DNA of 64,000 nt from contig JAUXWR010000404.1 in NCBI GenBank assembly GCA_030680075.1, positions 1 to 64,000 on the forward strand, read 5' to 3'. Source of the DNA: Legionella sp. Its GTDB lineage: Bacteria > Pseudomonadota > Gammaproteobacteria > Legionellales > Legionellaceae. Within the stretch, counting starts at the first letter, position 1. Each line of letters opens with the position of its first letter. Under the pieces are notes generated by a model that saw nothing but the letters and a program-made list of their open reading frames with translations, ran no database searches and was not told the DNA's origin. Position numbers and translations under genes: made by a program. Shown here piece after piece: positions 9,081-19,330 of the stretch.

Positions 9081-9512
9081 TTACCAGCACTGCTTTGTAG
9101 AACCCGTCGGTGTGCCTGCCGGGCCTGTGGTGATTCCCTTAATACCTAAGCTGTTTAACGTTAAATTTTGGCAGAGCCTATCATCAATGGCCTGGGCATT
9201 ACGCGGTGTGGCACTTATAGTAAATGTTGAAGGGGTTTGTTCTGTTATGGATAAGCTATACCAGCCCTCAGGTGAGGTGCTAAATGTGCGTACATCAGTA
9301 ACGCCGCCCGTACCAATTGTTGCTGTTTGATAGGTATTTTGCTCCGAATAATAGTGCTCAAGGCGACTTGCCAAATCAAGTAATGCCGAGTGGCCGTCAG
9401 TGCGCCTCGCGCGCGTAATATAGTCGCGATAGCCTGGATAGGCAAGCGTTGCAAGTATCGCGATTATTACGATTACAATCATCAATTCAATTAATGAAAA
9501 TCCTTTACTCAT
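9081..9512 (-). CDS. Type IV minor pilin PilE
   Basis: A 143-residue type IV pilin. The prepilin leader MSKG is cut before Phe5, followed by FSLIE with the conserved Glu at mature position 5, and a hydrophobic helix to about residue 27. Cys114 and Cys142 near the C-terminus would form the usual disulphide-bounded D-region. Minor pilins of this kind prime or modify the type IV pilus used in twitching, adherence and DNA uptake; comEA at 55.4 kb serves the same uptake process. Its ATG overlaps the stop of the upstream 1030-residue gene (ATGAGTAA), with no good RBS of its own, so translation is probably coupled. Confidence 0.85.
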   Translation of the reverse strand: MSKGFSLIELMIVIVIIAILATLAYPGYRDYITRARRTDGHSALLDLASRLEHYYSEQNTYQTATIGTGGVTDVRTFSTSPEGWYSLSITEQTPSTFTISATPRNAQAIDDRLCQNLTLNSLGIKGITTGPAGTPTGSTKQCW

Positions 9513-12500
9513 AAGATAACGTCACCGGTTGCTCATTTTCAAGCACCATACGCTCTTCGCGCCGATGAAGAAAGACCGGGCTATGATGACAGTTCTCTTG
9601 ATGGTTACCTTCGTCAGGAGACGAAGGTTCGCTTTGCAAAATTTTAAGAAAACAGCGCGTACTTTCATGAGGTAGATATTCCAGACGAATTGGCTTTTTC
9701 ATAAAGTAGTCAATATCTGTTTTATGACCATGCTGTGGCAGATTTTCCTCTAAAAAAGCCCAATGGTATATAATTTTGCGCATAATTTGTATTTGTCCCA
9801 GAAGGAATTGCTTAATATGGCCTGCTTGCCGGTCTATCCAGTTACTGCTTAGGGTTACTGCAAAAGCACTAAAACGAAATACATAACCTAGAGAATTATC
9901 CCAGAAAGTGGCGAGCGTTGTTATTGTTTTCCCCAGTCCAAAGGCCAGTAAACGCGTGACAGGATTGGCGAAATTTAAGAAAACTCGTGTTGTAAACGAC
10001 AGTACATCCAAAACAGGAAGTACAATAAAATTTTTAAGGAGTTGAAAAGCTGGCAGGAAAAATAACATAACGGTATTGGCGGCAATATTTAAAATCATAT
10101 TACGGTGATAATGACTTATTGGATTAGTAAAGCCATATAAGGGGGAAAGCCTGAATCCCGGCAAATAACTTTGCCCACTATTGCGATTCGAAAAATCAAT
10201 CAAAGCCTGTCCAATAGGCGTCCATTCACCCATAATTCCGAGAAACTTGCTCAATAAGTTGGTAATACCCCGAAATGGTACATGAATAATTAAAGCACTA
10301 AGCTCCAATAATGGAATGGTTGCAATGGCTAAAACAAGATCAAAGGTGGCGGCAAAAATTTGTTTTAAGCACTGGATAAACAATATGCCGCTTTTTTTCC
10401 AACCCCTGAAAAAGCCATCTCGAAAGCCATAATAATAGCCTTCGACAAAAGGACTAATAACTAACTTGCCAATGGTAACGCTGCCCCGTAATAACCATTT
10501 AAGCGTACCTAATAGCCAATCATCACCGGGGTGCATCACTGTGTCATAAATGGCCGCCCCTCCCTTGGCACCTAAAGCGGCGTAATTGATGTAGGGAAAT
10601 TGCCCCATTTCTTCCTGGAGCGGTGGAATTGCTTTGCAAAGCCCATAGCCTAGCCCCATTGCGAGAGCGACTATAATGGCGACTTGTGCTGGATCTTCAT
10701 GCAAAATACTAATTGCCTGAATGAAAAAATTATCCAAATCACCTGCAATCACCGTCGATTGCCAATAAGTTACAGCGGCGGAAATGGCCTCTGATGTGGT
10801 TCCATGGCTCATCCAACGGCCCAGAGCCTGTGTAGGCTTGATTCCGTATATCAGCCCTTTTAAATGCAGCTTGGTAAGGAGTGCCGTTAATGCTTGCGGG
10901 GCAATAATAGCCCCTGCACCATATAAATAAGCGGCCATGGCCAAAGAGCCAATAATCGGATTTTTTTCACTGACGTTGACAAAGAAAGAGGCAAAATGAC
11001 GCGCAACCATTAATGAGCGGTGCAGAGGGTTTGTATAATCAGGGGGGTTGGGTAAATTTTCTTCCCTGACGATAACATAATGGCTGTCCGTAATTTGTTG
11101 GCGTACAAATTCTTCAAGTGTCTGACCATTACTTAATAAGCCATGTCCGATTAATACGTCTTGAATTGATCGCAAATGGACAGGCATGTCAGGTATTTTA
11201 CCGTCTGATTCAGCATTGATTTGCCTATGACCGGAATGGATATGATTGGTGAACTCATCGTATAAATCATGGGTAATAAAACGGTGTAATTGTTGGTAAA
11301 GGTATTTGAAAAATAATGGGATACGTGAAAAAAATGCTCTAAATCGAAGACTTATACGGTCTGGCAAAAAAAGATGGCGTTTACTTATCTGGCTCAAATT
11401 GTATAAATCATCGCCATTTGGCAAGGGGTAGAATTGCTCATTTTCTTCATAATAATGAAAAGGCGTCATTTGGTTATTTAAACGAACGATGACCTGGTTC
11501 TTTCCTCTTATTTGAGCCCAACTGCCATTCCCTTGGAAGGTTAAAATTTTGTGCGCGTTTTCTATCGAGCCCGCTATAAAGCCGCTACCAGCAATGTCAA
11601 CGTAAGACTCCATCAAGTCTTCCAGGGTTGGGTGGGCTGATTGTTGAAGACCCTTTAATCTGTAATAAGGTTTAATATTAGTCTTGGATAAACCATCAAG
11701 TCGCGTGCTCGTGTGTTTTACGGGTTTCGGTTTATGCGGGTGTGCCAAATGGGAAACCCAATCTTTCCCATCTTCCCAGAGTTTGTAGAAAAAATTTTCC
11801 AGTCTTTTAAAGCGGTTGGCTGGCATGTTGCTCAACCGCTTTCCAGGGTCCAATCCATACTGTTGACAAATTACCCGCAAGGTATCATTTATCGCCTCTT
11901 CATCGTATCCAATATGGATTTCGCTGTCCCAAACATAACAAGGCACTTTTTCATCAGGGGAATACCTGGTGTGGGTAAAGTCTAATTGATCCAGTCGTGA
12001 TACAGGAAATACTCGATTAAATTGATATTGTTGGGCAATTTGCTTCGCGTCGTAAAGCATGTTGCCTAAAGCACCTTCTGAAATAACGGGGTTATTGGCA
12101 AGTACGCGATTCTCATCACGAGCCCATTCCATGCACGCAATTACCTTAGCGCGCAGTGCCTCTTGCTTCGCCCAATCGCTACTGTTTAATTCGCGTTCAT
12201 CTTTTAGCAACTTACCTAATGATTGGATACAGCTTTGGGCAATGCGGTATTTCGCTTCTTGAGCTTTGGCGCGCGGTTTTTCATAACTATCTGCGCGAAT
12301 AAGATAGCGGTTAACCCGGCTAATCATATCAGCTACTAAAGAGGAGGGGCGTGCTCCTGGTAAATTTTGCAATTTTTCAGGGTCATGCGTTAACAGGAAA
12401 ATTTGCACATTTGCATGATTATGGCTTGCGATTAAACGCAAACGATCACCATCCGGCAGGCGATATTCCATACTATAATAACCATATAAGACAGTCCCTG

Positions 12501-12597
12501 CGGTTTGTCTGCTAACAGGTGAGCCTGTTAATGAGGGTACTTCGATATGTTCTGGTTCAACTTGCAGTGGTACGGTTGTGATTCTGGGAATAGGCAT
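9505..12597 (-). CDS. Large polytopic membrane protein, unknown function
   Basis: A 1030-residue protein with a soluble N-terminal half (about 1-520) and several hydrophobic segments in the C-terminal half, roughly 547-575, 638-656, 747-775 and 834-866. I recognise no catalytic motif. The stop codon overlaps the start of pilE, placing both in one transcript and hinting at a link with the cell envelope or pilus, though coupling alone does not prove a shared function. The gene is divergent from era, with 136 bp between the two starts. The C-terminal tail after about 950 is again soluble and charged. Confidence 0.65.
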   Translation of the reverse strand: MPIPRITTVPLQVEPEHIEVPSLTGSPVSRQTAGTVLYGYYSMEYRLPDGDRLRLIASHNHANVQIFLLTHDPEKLQNLPGARPSSLVADMISRVNRYLIRADSYEKPRAKAQEAKYRIAQSCIQSLGKLLKDERELNSSDWAKQEALRAKVIACMEWARDENRVLANNPVISEGALGNMLYDAKQIAQQYQFNRVFPVSRLDQLDFTHTRYSPDEKVPCYVWDSEIHIGYDEEAINDTLRVICQQYGLDPGKRLSNMPANRFKRLENFFYKLWEDGKDWVSHLAHPHKPKPVKHTSTRLDGLSKTNIKPYYRLKGLQQSAHPTLEDLMESYVDIAGSGFIAGSIENAHKILTFQGNGSWAQIRGKNQVIVRLNNQMTPFHYYEENEQFYPLPNGDDLYNLSQISKRHLFLPDRISLRFRAFFSRIPLFFKYLYQQLHRFITHDLYDEFTNHIHSGHRQINAESDGKIPDMPVHLRSIQDVLIGHGLLSNGQTLEEFVRQQITDSHYVIVREENLPNPPDYTNPLHRSLMVARHFASFFVNVSEKNPIIGSLAMAAYLYGAGAIIAPQALTALLTKLHLKGLIYGIKPTQALGRWMSHGTTSEAISAAVTYWQSTVIAGDLDNFFIQAISILHEDPAQVAIIVALAMGLGYGLCKAIPPLQEEMGQFPYINYAALGAKGGAAIYDTVMHPGDDWLLGTLKWLLRGSVTIGKLVISPFVEGYYYGFRDGFFRGWKKSGILFIQCLKQIFAATFDLVLAIATIPLLELSALIIHVPFRGITNLLSKFLGIMGEWTPIGQALIDFSNRNSGQSYLPGFRLSPLYGFTNPISHYHRNMILNIAANTVMLFFLPAFQLLKNFIVLPVLDVLSFTTRVFLNFANPVTRLLAFGLGKTITTLATFWDNSLGYVFRFSAFAVTLSSNWIDRQAGHIKQFLLGQIQIMRKIIYHWAFLEENLPQHGHKTDIDYFMKKPIRLEYLPHESTRCFLKILQSEPSSPDEGNHQENCHHSPVFLHRREERMVLENEQPVTLSYE

Positions 12598-12733
12598 TCC
12601 AATTCAACCCTGGCACGTTTTTCTGTTATCATATCAAGTAGTTTACTAATTGCGTTAAGGAAATATCAACAGGTCTGGTATTTGGTGGGTAGGGCTGTTA
12701 ATATGTTCTAAAAATAGACAGGATTAATGATTT

Positions 12734-13621
12734 ATGACAAGCTATTGTGGCTATATTGCTATAGTCGGGCGACCAAATGTGGGCAAATCAACATTGTTGA
12801 ATTGTATTTTACAACAAAAATTATGCATTACTTCACGTAAACCACAGACCACCCGTCATAGTATTTTGGGTATTCATACGACGGATGACTATCAATATGT
12901 ATATGTTGATACCCCAGGTATTCATCAGGGTTCAAAAAAAGCCATGAACCGATTGATGAACAAAACAGCAAACAGCGTATTGCGGGATGTTGATGTCGCC
13001 GTTTTTGTGGTCGATGGTACGCATTGGGAAGAAGAGGACGACCTGGTTTTGCGCAATATTGCGCAAATTGGTGTTCCTTGTATTCTTGCGGTAAACAAAG
13101 TCGATAAAATTACGGATAAAATGCAGCTATTGCCCTGGATAGAGACCATAAGTCAACGCCATAATTTTGCAGCCATTATTCCTTTATCGGCAAAAACGGG
13201 TCTACAGGTTGATGACTTACAGGAAAAACTGAAACCTTTTTTACCTGAAGGCCCGCATTTATTTGATGACGATCAATTCACTGACAGGTCGACTAAATTT
13301 TTATGTGCGGAATTGGTGCGCGAGAAAATTTTTCGTCTTTGCGGGCAAGAAATCCCTTATTCAACAACGGTGGATATCGAGTCTTTTAAAGAAGAGGGCG
13401 AGCTTATCCGCATTCATGTTTTAATTCTCGTGGATAAAGACAGCCACAAACGAATTGTCATTGGTGATAACGGCCAGAAACTTAAAGAAATAGCAACGCA
13501 GGCACGGCTGAATATGGAGAAATTGTTGGGCAAAAAAGTATTTTTACAATGCTGGTGTAAAGTGAAGTCAGGTTGGGCTGATGATGAGCGCATGCTCAAA
13601 CAGCTTGGCTATGAGCACTGA
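12734..13621 (+). CDS. GTPase Era
   Basis: A 295-residue ribosome-assembly GTPase that binds the 3' end of 16S rRNA during 30S maturation. The G1 loop GRPNVGKST is at residues 12-20, G3 is DTPG, G4 NKVD and G5 SAKTG. The C-terminal third is the KH RNA-binding domain (VIGDNGQKLKEI). Length matches the family (~300). An AGGA lies upstream of the ATG. It heads the plus-strand run era-recO-pdxJ-korA-korB; the more usual rnc partner is not next to it here. Confidence 0.97.
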   Translation: MTSYCGYIAIVGRPNVGKSTLLNCILQQKLCITSRKPQTTRHSILGIHTTDDYQYVYVDTPGIHQGSKKAMNRLMNKTANSVLRDVDVAVFVVDGTHWEEEDDLVLRNIAQIGVPCILAVNKVDKITDKMQLLPWIETISQRHNFAAIIPLSAKTGLQVDDLQEKLKPFLPEGPHLFDDDQFTDRSTKFLCAELVREKIFRLCGQEIPYSTTVDIESFKEEGELIRIHVLILVDKDSHKRIVIGDNGQKLKEIATQARLNMEKLLGKKVFLQCWCKVKSGWADDERMLKQLGYEH

Positions 13622-14288
13622 GGCCTGGTTTTTACATAAATACCCATCTGGCGATACGAGCGCGCAATTAAGCCTTTTTACTCGCGAAAAAGGCATTGTC
13701 ACCTGTTTGTATAAAGGAGCTCGTACAGTCAAAAAACAAGGTTTGTTGCAACCCTTTATTCCTTTATGGCTATCGCTTGATAGTAAAAAAGATTGGCATT
13801 TCGTGCGCCATCTTGAAAGCCTGGCATCTCCCCTCACCTTTAAACACCATGCTCTTTTTGCAGCACTGTATGTCAACGAGCTAATCTACTTGGCACTTAA
13901 GCCCCTTGACCCTCACCCCGAATTATATGACGCCTATCAATATACATTGCAAGGGCTAACAACCGTTAGTGAGCGTTTGCCTATTGAAGCCTTACTAAGG
14001 CAGTTTGAGTGGGTATTGCTGGCTGAATGTGGTTATCGTTTAGGATTAATTGATGCTATATCCACAAATGCTCATTATTATCAATTTATTGCCGGAAAGG
14101 GATTTATTTCGGCAAACAACGGTTGGGTAGCGCGTGATGTGCATGCCATTATTCAGGGAGAGTTTAACGATGTGCACGTCTTGAAAGTGGCCAAATTAAT
14201 TATGCGCCAGGCTATTCATCAGCTTTTAGGGGGCAGGGAACTAAAATCCCGCAGTTTATTTAATCCCATTGTTAAAACTGGCATGTAA
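13611..14288 (+). CDS. DNA repair protein RecO
   Basis: About 226 residues. RecO works with RecF and RecR to load RecA onto gapped DNA. The N-terminal OB-fold segment is typical: FLHKYPSGDTSAQLSLFTRE, then KGAR. I place the start at the ATG at 13611, which overlaps the end of era by 11 bases and gives the usual RecO N-terminus; an upstream ATG at 13581 would add ten residues. The zinc-finger cysteines of some RecO proteins are not present, as in many gammaproteobacterial forms. It follows era, a common order in this class. Confidence 0.93.
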   Translation: MSTEAWFLHKYPSGDTSAQLSLFTREKGIVTCLYKGARTVKKQGLLQPFIPLWLSLDSKKDWHFVRHLESLASPLTFKHHALFAALYVNELIYLALKPLDPHPELYDAYQYTLQGLTTVSERLPIEALLRQFEWVLLAECGYRLGLIDAISTNAHYYQFIAGKGFISANNGWVARDVHAIIQGEFNDVHVLKVAKLIMRQAIHQLLGGRELKSRSLFNPIVKTGM

Positions 14289-14378
14289 ATCGCTTATAAA
14301 TCTTGAAGAGTATGGTTGTTGGTGTTAATTAGCGTCATAATTCGCAAATTTTTTCTTCACCAACTGTCAGGGTAACTT

Positions 14379-15122
14379 ATGAACAAAGAGATTTTATTAG
14401 GCGTCAATATTGATCACATCGCAACCGTGAGACAAGCGCGCGGTACGCGCTATCCTGATCCTGTGCAGGCGGCTCTTGACGCTGAAGAAGCCGGCGCTGA
14501 TGGTATCACCCTGCATATGCGGGAAGATTTACGTCATATTCAGGCGAGAGATGTGCGCATTATTAAAAATGTTTTGCAAACTCGGATGAATCTGGAGCTC
14601 GCCGTAACCGATGCGATGCTGGATTTTGCGGAAGAAATTTTACCAGAACATACCTGTCTTGTTCCTGAAAACCGTGCTGAAATTACCACAGAAGGCGGAC
14701 TGGACGTAATCGGCCGTTTTGATTTAGTGGCAAAAGCTGTAAAAAGACTGCAACAATTTAGCGAAGTCTCCCTTTTTATAGATCCAGATATTGAGCAAAT
14801 TGACGCAGCCGTGGCCGTTGGTGCGCCAGTAATTGAAATTCACACAGGCTGTTATGCTGACGCGACAACACCTGCCAGTCAATACAAGGAACTCGAGCGC
14901 ATTCAAAAAGCCGTAAAACACGCAGCTCAGCGAGGCTTGATAGTTAACGCCGGGCATGGATTAAATTATCAAAACGTTAAACCAATAGCAGCAATAGGCG
15001 ATTTACATGAATTAAACATTGGTCATGCTATCATTGCGCGCGCGCTATTTACGGGATTGAAAAACGCGGTGAAAGACATGCGCCAACTCATGTTGGAAGC
15101 ACGAAATTATGTCAACGACTGA
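14379..15122 (+). CDS. Pyridoxine 5'-phosphate synthase PdxJ
   Basis: A 247-residue TIM-barrel enzyme condensing deoxyxylulose 5-phosphate with aminoacetone 3-phosphate to give pyridoxine 5'-phosphate in the DXP-dependent vitamin B6 pathway. Signature stretches are [15 protein letters not shown] near the N-terminus, [13 protein letters not shown], and [10 protein letters not shown] near the C-terminus. Length equals the family norm. CAGGGTAACTT precedes the ATG. The stop overlaps the start of korA by 14 bases, so the two are co-transcribed; era-recO-pdxJ is a conserved order. Confidence 0.97.
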   Translation: MNKEILLGVNIDHIATVRQARGTRYPDPVQAALDAEEAGADGITLHMREDLRHIQARDVRIIKNVLQTRMNLELAVTDAMLDFAEEILPEHTCLVPENRAEITTEGGLDVIGRFDLVAKAVKRLQQFSEVSLFIDPDIEQIDAAVAVGAPVIEIHTGCYADATTPASQYKELERIQKAVKHAAQRGLIVNAGHGLNYQNVKPIAAIGDLHELNIGHAIIARALFTGLKNAVKDMRQLMLEARNYVND

Positions 15123-16932
15123 CGCAATTGTTATCAGGCTCACCGGCGATTCAGGTGATGGGGTACAATTAGTAGGCGAACAACTTACCATTACGGCAGC
15201 GTTAAGCGGCCGTGATGTGCGCACACTTCCGGACTTTCCGGCAGAAATTCGAGCACCAATTGGCACGGTTGCCGGTGTTTCAGGGTTTCAATTGGCTATG
15301 GCTGAAGAGGCCATTTTTACAGCCGGTGAAACGCTGGATGTTTTAGTAGCTTTAAATCCCGCCGCATTAAAAAATTCACTGGAACACCTGACGCCTGGCG
15401 GATTACTCATTATCAATGAAGACAGCTTTCAGGATAAAGATTGGCAGAAAGCAGGTCTTGACCCGGAATTTCTAAATAAAGTAATAGAACATTACCAAGT
15501 CATTAAATTACCGCTTCTAAGCCTAACTTTAAAAGCGGTTGAAGGGATTGAGATAAACAATACGCAAGCAAAGAAAACCAAGAATTTTTATGTACTGGGT
15601 TTGGTGCTCTGGCTTTTTGATTTACCAACCGATAGTTGCCTTGCCTTTATTAAAAAGAAATTTAAAGCGCTCCCTGCCATGGCGTTGGCGAATGAGGCGA
15701 CTCTTTTAGCGGGCTACAACTATGCAATGACGCTGGAGCTAAGTCGCTCTCACTTTATGCGCGGCCATGTCCAACGTGATAGTGGCCAATATCGTCAACT
15801 TACGGGCGTTGAGGCGGTGGGGCTCGCGTTGGCGGCAGTGGCTGTTGGAACTAAAACGCAAATGCTCGTATCGGGTTATCCGATAACGCCTTCATCGGCA
15901 ATTCTTCACGAATCTGCAAAACTTGCTGATTTTGGTGTGCAATTACTGCAGGCTGAAGATGAAATTGCGGCGATGTGTGCCTGTATAGGAGCGGCTTTTG
16001 GCGGCTGTCTTGCACTTACCTGCACATCAGGTCCCGGGCTTGATTTAAAAAGCGAAAGCTTAGGCCTTGCGGTAATGACTGAATTACCTGTAGTACTAAT
16101 TGATGTACAGCGAGCCGGCGCGTCCACGGGTTTACCTACCAAAACAGGACAAAGTGATTTACGTCAGGCTTTTTATGGCCGCCATGGTGAAGCACCGCTT
16201 CCCGTGATTGCCGCACGCTCTCCTGCTGATTGTTTTGACACAATTATTGAAGCATTCACGATAGCCACAAAATATATGACGCCGATTATTGTTTTAATGG
16301 ATGCCTATTTGGCTAATGCTGCTGAACCCTGGAAAATCCCTGCGGTGGATTCGTTGGCAATGCCGGTCATTGAATTTAATCGCTTTCCTAAACCTTACCA
16401 GCGTGATGAGAATCTTGCACGCAGCTGGAATATTCCGGGTTCAACGGGTTTTATTCATCAAATCGGCGGCCTTGAAAAGCAAGGGGATGACGGGCGGGTA
16501 AGTTATGACGCTGAAAACCATCAGGCAATGGTAAAACGTCGTGCCGAAAAAGTAGCCGGCATTGCGCGGGACTACCCAGCTATTACTATCGAAGGCGATA
16601 ACCGGGCGCGTGTTTTGCTAATAGGATGGGGAAGTACCTATGGCAGCTTAAAATCAGCGGTCAAGCAATGTGCAGAAGATGGACTGGCGTTGGCATTTAT
16701 ACATCTTAGGCATTTAAATCCATTGCCGACTGATTTGGCAACTATAATTGCTAATTATGATACGGTTTTAGTGGCTGAATTAAATTCAGGGCAACTATGC
16801 CAAATCATACGCGCCCAGTATTTAGTTGACGCACGCTCTATCAATCAGTGCAATGGCCAATCTTTCGCAGTCAGCTTTCTTGTTGGGGCGATTAAAAGGG
16901 AATGCAATCATGACCACTACCTACAAGCGTGA
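15109..16932 (+). CDS. 2-oxoacid:ferredoxin oxidoreductase, fused gamma-alpha subunit
   Basis: 607 residues. Residues about 1-190 form the gamma-type domain ([17 protein letters not shown]), followed by the alpha-type thiamine-binding domain beginning near 225, with [17 protein letters not shown]. The partner beta subunit is the next gene, overlapping by 23 bases. Together they would oxidise a 2-oxoacid, most likely 2-oxoglutarate, to the acyl-CoA with reduced ferredoxin. The fused subunit and the absence of a delta (ferredoxin-like) subunit match two-subunit KorAB enzymes. Substrate choice between 2-oxoglutarate and other 2-oxoacids cannot be read from sequence alone. Confidence 0.88.
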   Translation: MSTTDAIVIRLTGDSGDGVQLVGEQLTITAALSGRDVRTLPDFPAEIRAPIGTVAGVSGFQLAMAEEAIFTAGETLDVLVALNPAALKNSLEHLTPGGLLIINEDSFQDKDWQKAGLDPEFLNKVIEHYQVIKLPLLSLTLKAVEGIEINNTQAKKTKNFYVLGLVLWLFDLPTDSCLAFIKKKFKALPAMALANEATLLAGYNYAMTLELSRSHFMRGHVQRDSGQYRQLTGVEAVGLALAAVAVGTKTQMLVSGYPITPSSAILHESAKLADFGVQLLQAEDEIAAMCACIGAAFGGCLALTCTSGPGLDLKSESLGLAVMTELPVVLIDVQRAGASTGLPTKTGQSDLRQAFYGRHGEAPLPVIAARSPADCFDTIIEAFTIATKYMTPIIVLMDAYLANAAEPWKIPAVDSLAMPVIEFNRFPKPYQRDENLARSWNIPGSTGFIHQIGGLEKQGDDGRVSYDAENHQAMVKRRAEKVAGIARDYPAITIEGDNRARVLLIGWGSTYGSLKSAVKQCAEDGLALAFIHLRHLNPLPTDLATIIANYDTVLVAELNSGQLCQIIRAQYLVDARSINQCNGQSFAVSFLVGAIKRECNHDHYLQA

Positions 16933-17881
16933 GGATTTTGCCAATAACACTGAGGTGCGTTGGTGCCCGGGGTGTGGGGACTATGCAATTTTAATGGCAT
17001 TGCAGCGTTTGCTTCCAGAGTTAGGTCTGGCGCCTGAGGAGCATGTTTTTGTGTCCGGAATCGGGTGCGCGGGAAGGCTTCCTTATTATATGAATGCTTA
17101 TGGATTTCATACCATTCATGGCAGGGCAACTGCAGTCGCCACAGGGCTTAAAGCTATGCGCGATGACTTGACGGTCTGGGTGATTACCGGTGATGGGGAT
17201 GCCTTAAGTATTGGTGGTAATCATTTGATTCATTGTTTGAGACGAAATGTTAACGTCAATATTCTTCTTTTTAATAATCAGGTATACGGCTTAACCAAAG
17301 GTCAATTTTCACCTACATCGCAAAAGGGGCAAGTAACAAAAACTTCTCCGCAAGGGGTCAATGCTGAGCCTGTTAATCCACTAATGCTTGCCTTAGCCGC
17401 TGGTGCGGGTTTTGTGGCGAGAGGCGTTGATAAAGACCCTACTCATCTCGTTAGTATTTTGAAAAAAGCCTATGAACATAAAGGCTGCTCTTTCGTTGAG
17501 ATTTATCAGGATTGCAATATTTTTAATCATGGCGCTTTTGATGGCTTTGCCATAAAGAATAATCGTGCTGACAAAACGGTTATTCTTGAAGACGGAAAAC
17601 CCTTATTGTTTGGTGCGGAAAACCAAAAGGCGCTGGTGCAAGAAGGGGAGGACTTGCGAGTAATTGATACGCAAAATGATCAACCTGATTATCTTCATGA
17701 TCCTCAAAATGTTATGGCCGCTATGCGCCTTGCAAGAATAAATTACCCCGACTTTCCTGTACCGTTAGGGGTTTATTACCAACAGGAACGCGACATTTAC
17801 TCCCTTAAACATCCAATGAATAAATCCCTCACTGATGTAGAAACATTGTTCAAAGCTCGGGCGAGTTGGGATCAAAGTTAG
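16910..17881 (+). CDS. 2-oxoacid:ferredoxin oxidoreductase, beta subunit
   Basis: About 323 residues. Cys19 and Cys22 (WCPGCGDY) plus a further cysteine in SGIGCAGRLP are the expected iron-sulphur ligands. GDGDALSIGGNHLIH and the downstream NN are the thiamine diphosphate-Mg site. I take the ATG at 16910, which has AAGGGA upstream and gives the standard N-terminus; the frame is open 28 codons further up inside korA. It functions as a heterodimer with the preceding gene. A weak stem (ATTGGAT/ATCCAAT, 17913-17938) followed by a T-rich stretch comes after the stop and might end the operon. Confidence 0.88.
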   Translation: MTTTYKREDFANNTEVRWCPGCGDYAILMALQRLLPELGLAPEEHVFVSGIGCAGRLPYYMNAYGFHTIHGRATAVATGLKAMRDDLTVWVITGDGDALSIGGNHLIHCLRRNVNVNILLFNNQVYGLTKGQFSPTSQKGQVTKTSPQGVNAEPVNPLMLALAAGAGFVARGVDKDPTHLVSILKKAYEHKGCSFVEIYQDCNIFNHGAFDGFAIKNNRADKTVILEDGKPLLFGAENQKALVQEGEDLRVIDTQNDQPDYLHDPQNVMAAMRLARINYPDFPVPLGVYYQQERDIYSLKHPMNKSLTDVETLFKARASWDQS

Positions 17882-18014
17882 GTGTGAATGGGTTAGTTTC
17901 CACGTCGATGAGATTGGATAGCCCAAAAATCATCCAATAGTTGTGCTTTTTTTATCCTATGATAAAATGTCAATCCGATTAATATTAAATCACTTGGATT
18001 TCATGGGGTTCTAT

Positions 18015-19085
18015 ATGGCAAAATTTAAACCAGAGACATTGAAAACCGTTAGAGACTTATACCAACAGTATCTTGGTAATGTTCCAAAAATAATCGAAGA
18101 TGCCAATGAGCAATTGGAATTATTAAAAAGAAACGATTTTTTAGCGGACTCTTATAATACGCGCTTGCCATACGTTCATTTCTTTGTGAACAGAGATTTT
18201 AAAGTAGATTTGGGAACTATTGGCTTGCAAATCGCTCCAAAGCGTCTCCTGGGTGAACCTGATTTTTGTACTCCTGTTCATCTGTTGTTGAAGGAATTTT
18301 TGCAATGGTATGATACCTGCAGGGGAGATAACTACCTTGAGGAAATCGCCATAATTGAGGCGCGCATTGCCTTGTTTGACGAATTATTTCAGTCAGAAAC
18401 AAATCTTCTGGAGCTTTCTTTACCCCACAGAGAAGCTTTTGCACGACCTTTAAAAGTTCTCCAGGGTTATAAAACTCCTGCCAGAGAGCTCGATCTATTT
18501 GATGTCAAAGGTATGATAGATGCTGAGAGCAAAAAACTCGCTACGGCGTTGAAAGATTTCAAAGGTCAATACAATATGTCTCTTGAAGGTAACAACTATG
18601 CCCCGCGTTTAATGGCTAACTTTGACTCTCATGTAAAATGTTTAATGAAGCGTTTAAATAAGCTCTCTGCTATGTTTGTTGATTTACAAGAGGGTTGGCT
18701 TCTCAATCGCTCAGAGCAGTTACGACAAGATATGCGTAATCAATTGAGCCTGGTGGCTGAAAAAATGGTAGCTGTTAATGAAGCTCTGGTAGATATTTTT
18801 TGCTACGCGAAAGACCATCAGCAAGTGCTGTTTGATGCCAATGTAGCAAAAGATATTTATACTCCGATAAGCCATATTTTATCCCAGACAATTCCCGCGG
18901 GCCTGAATTTAATTAAATGGCATGTTGGTACCGAAGAAGGTCGTTTGTATGGTGTTCAGAATCTGGTTAAGCTGTTTGGAATTGAAGATCTTGATATCCA
19001 TAAAGTTCATAATGCAATAACACCTGACGCCAAACAAGCGGTCAGTGAGCAATTTGGGCTACCCTCATTTTCTCTCGATATCTAA
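18015..19085 (+). CDS. Tandem paralogue 1, helical protein of unknown function
   Basis: About 356 residues, largely helical, with no signal peptide or membrane segment and no family that I recognise. It is clearly homologous to the gene at 19331: both begin with M(A/P)(K/N)FKPETL and share the motifs YLQYLG-type near residue 20, TPVHL.LKEFL, and IKWxxGT.xGRxxGxxxxxxLxG near the C-terminus. I take the ATG at 18015, preceded by TGGGGTTCTAT; the matching start in the paralogue supports this. A hairpin terminator follows the gene. A duplicated, lineage-specific soluble protein in an accessory block could be a secreted substrate, but there is no direct evidence. Confidence 0.6.
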   Translation: MAKFKPETLKTVRDLYQQYLGNVPKIIEDANEQLELLKRNDFLADSYNTRLPYVHFFVNRDFKVDLGTIGLQIAPKRLLGEPDFCTPVHLLLKEFLQWYDTCRGDNYLEEIAIIEARIALFDELFQSETNLLELSLPHREAFARPLKVLQGYKTPARELDLFDVKGMIDAESKKLATALKDFKGQYNMSLEGNNYAPRLMANFDSHVKCLMKRLNKLSAMFVDLQEGWLLNRSEQLRQDMRNQLSLVAEKMVAVNEALVDIFCYAKDHQQVLFDANVAKDIYTPISHILSQTIPAGLNLIKWHVGTEEGRLYGVQNLVKLFGIEDLDIHKVHNAITPDAKQAVSEQFGLPSFSLDI

Positions 19086-19158
19086 TCTTTTAATCCACGC
19101 GGTCTCGATGCGGGAGTGGTTTCTCGCGTCGAGAGGCATAAATCGACCTAACAAAACG

Positions 19159-19189
19159 AAAAATGCCGTGCTTTTATGTCGGCATTTTC
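19159..19189 (+). terminator. Intrinsic terminator after paralogue 1
   Basis: AAAATGCCG and CGGCATTTT are complementary around an 11-base loop, with T residues inside and after the right arm. It lies 74 bases after the stop of the first paralogue and separates it from the second. Confidence 0.7.
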
Positions 19190-19330
19190 TCTTAAAATCA
19201 TTCAAATCATCTTTATCTCGAGTAATAAATATTGATGCCCAACAGGCTTCCTAACCCCGTTGTGCTTTTCTGAACGGGTGTTAAGATGCGGTGTTGATTT
19301 TCTGATTCATCTAGACTGTATGGGTTTCAT

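Noticed and set aside
9025..9330. 101-codon plus-strand ORF over pilE
   Set aside because: It is antisense to a clear pilin gene and has no domain or RBS.
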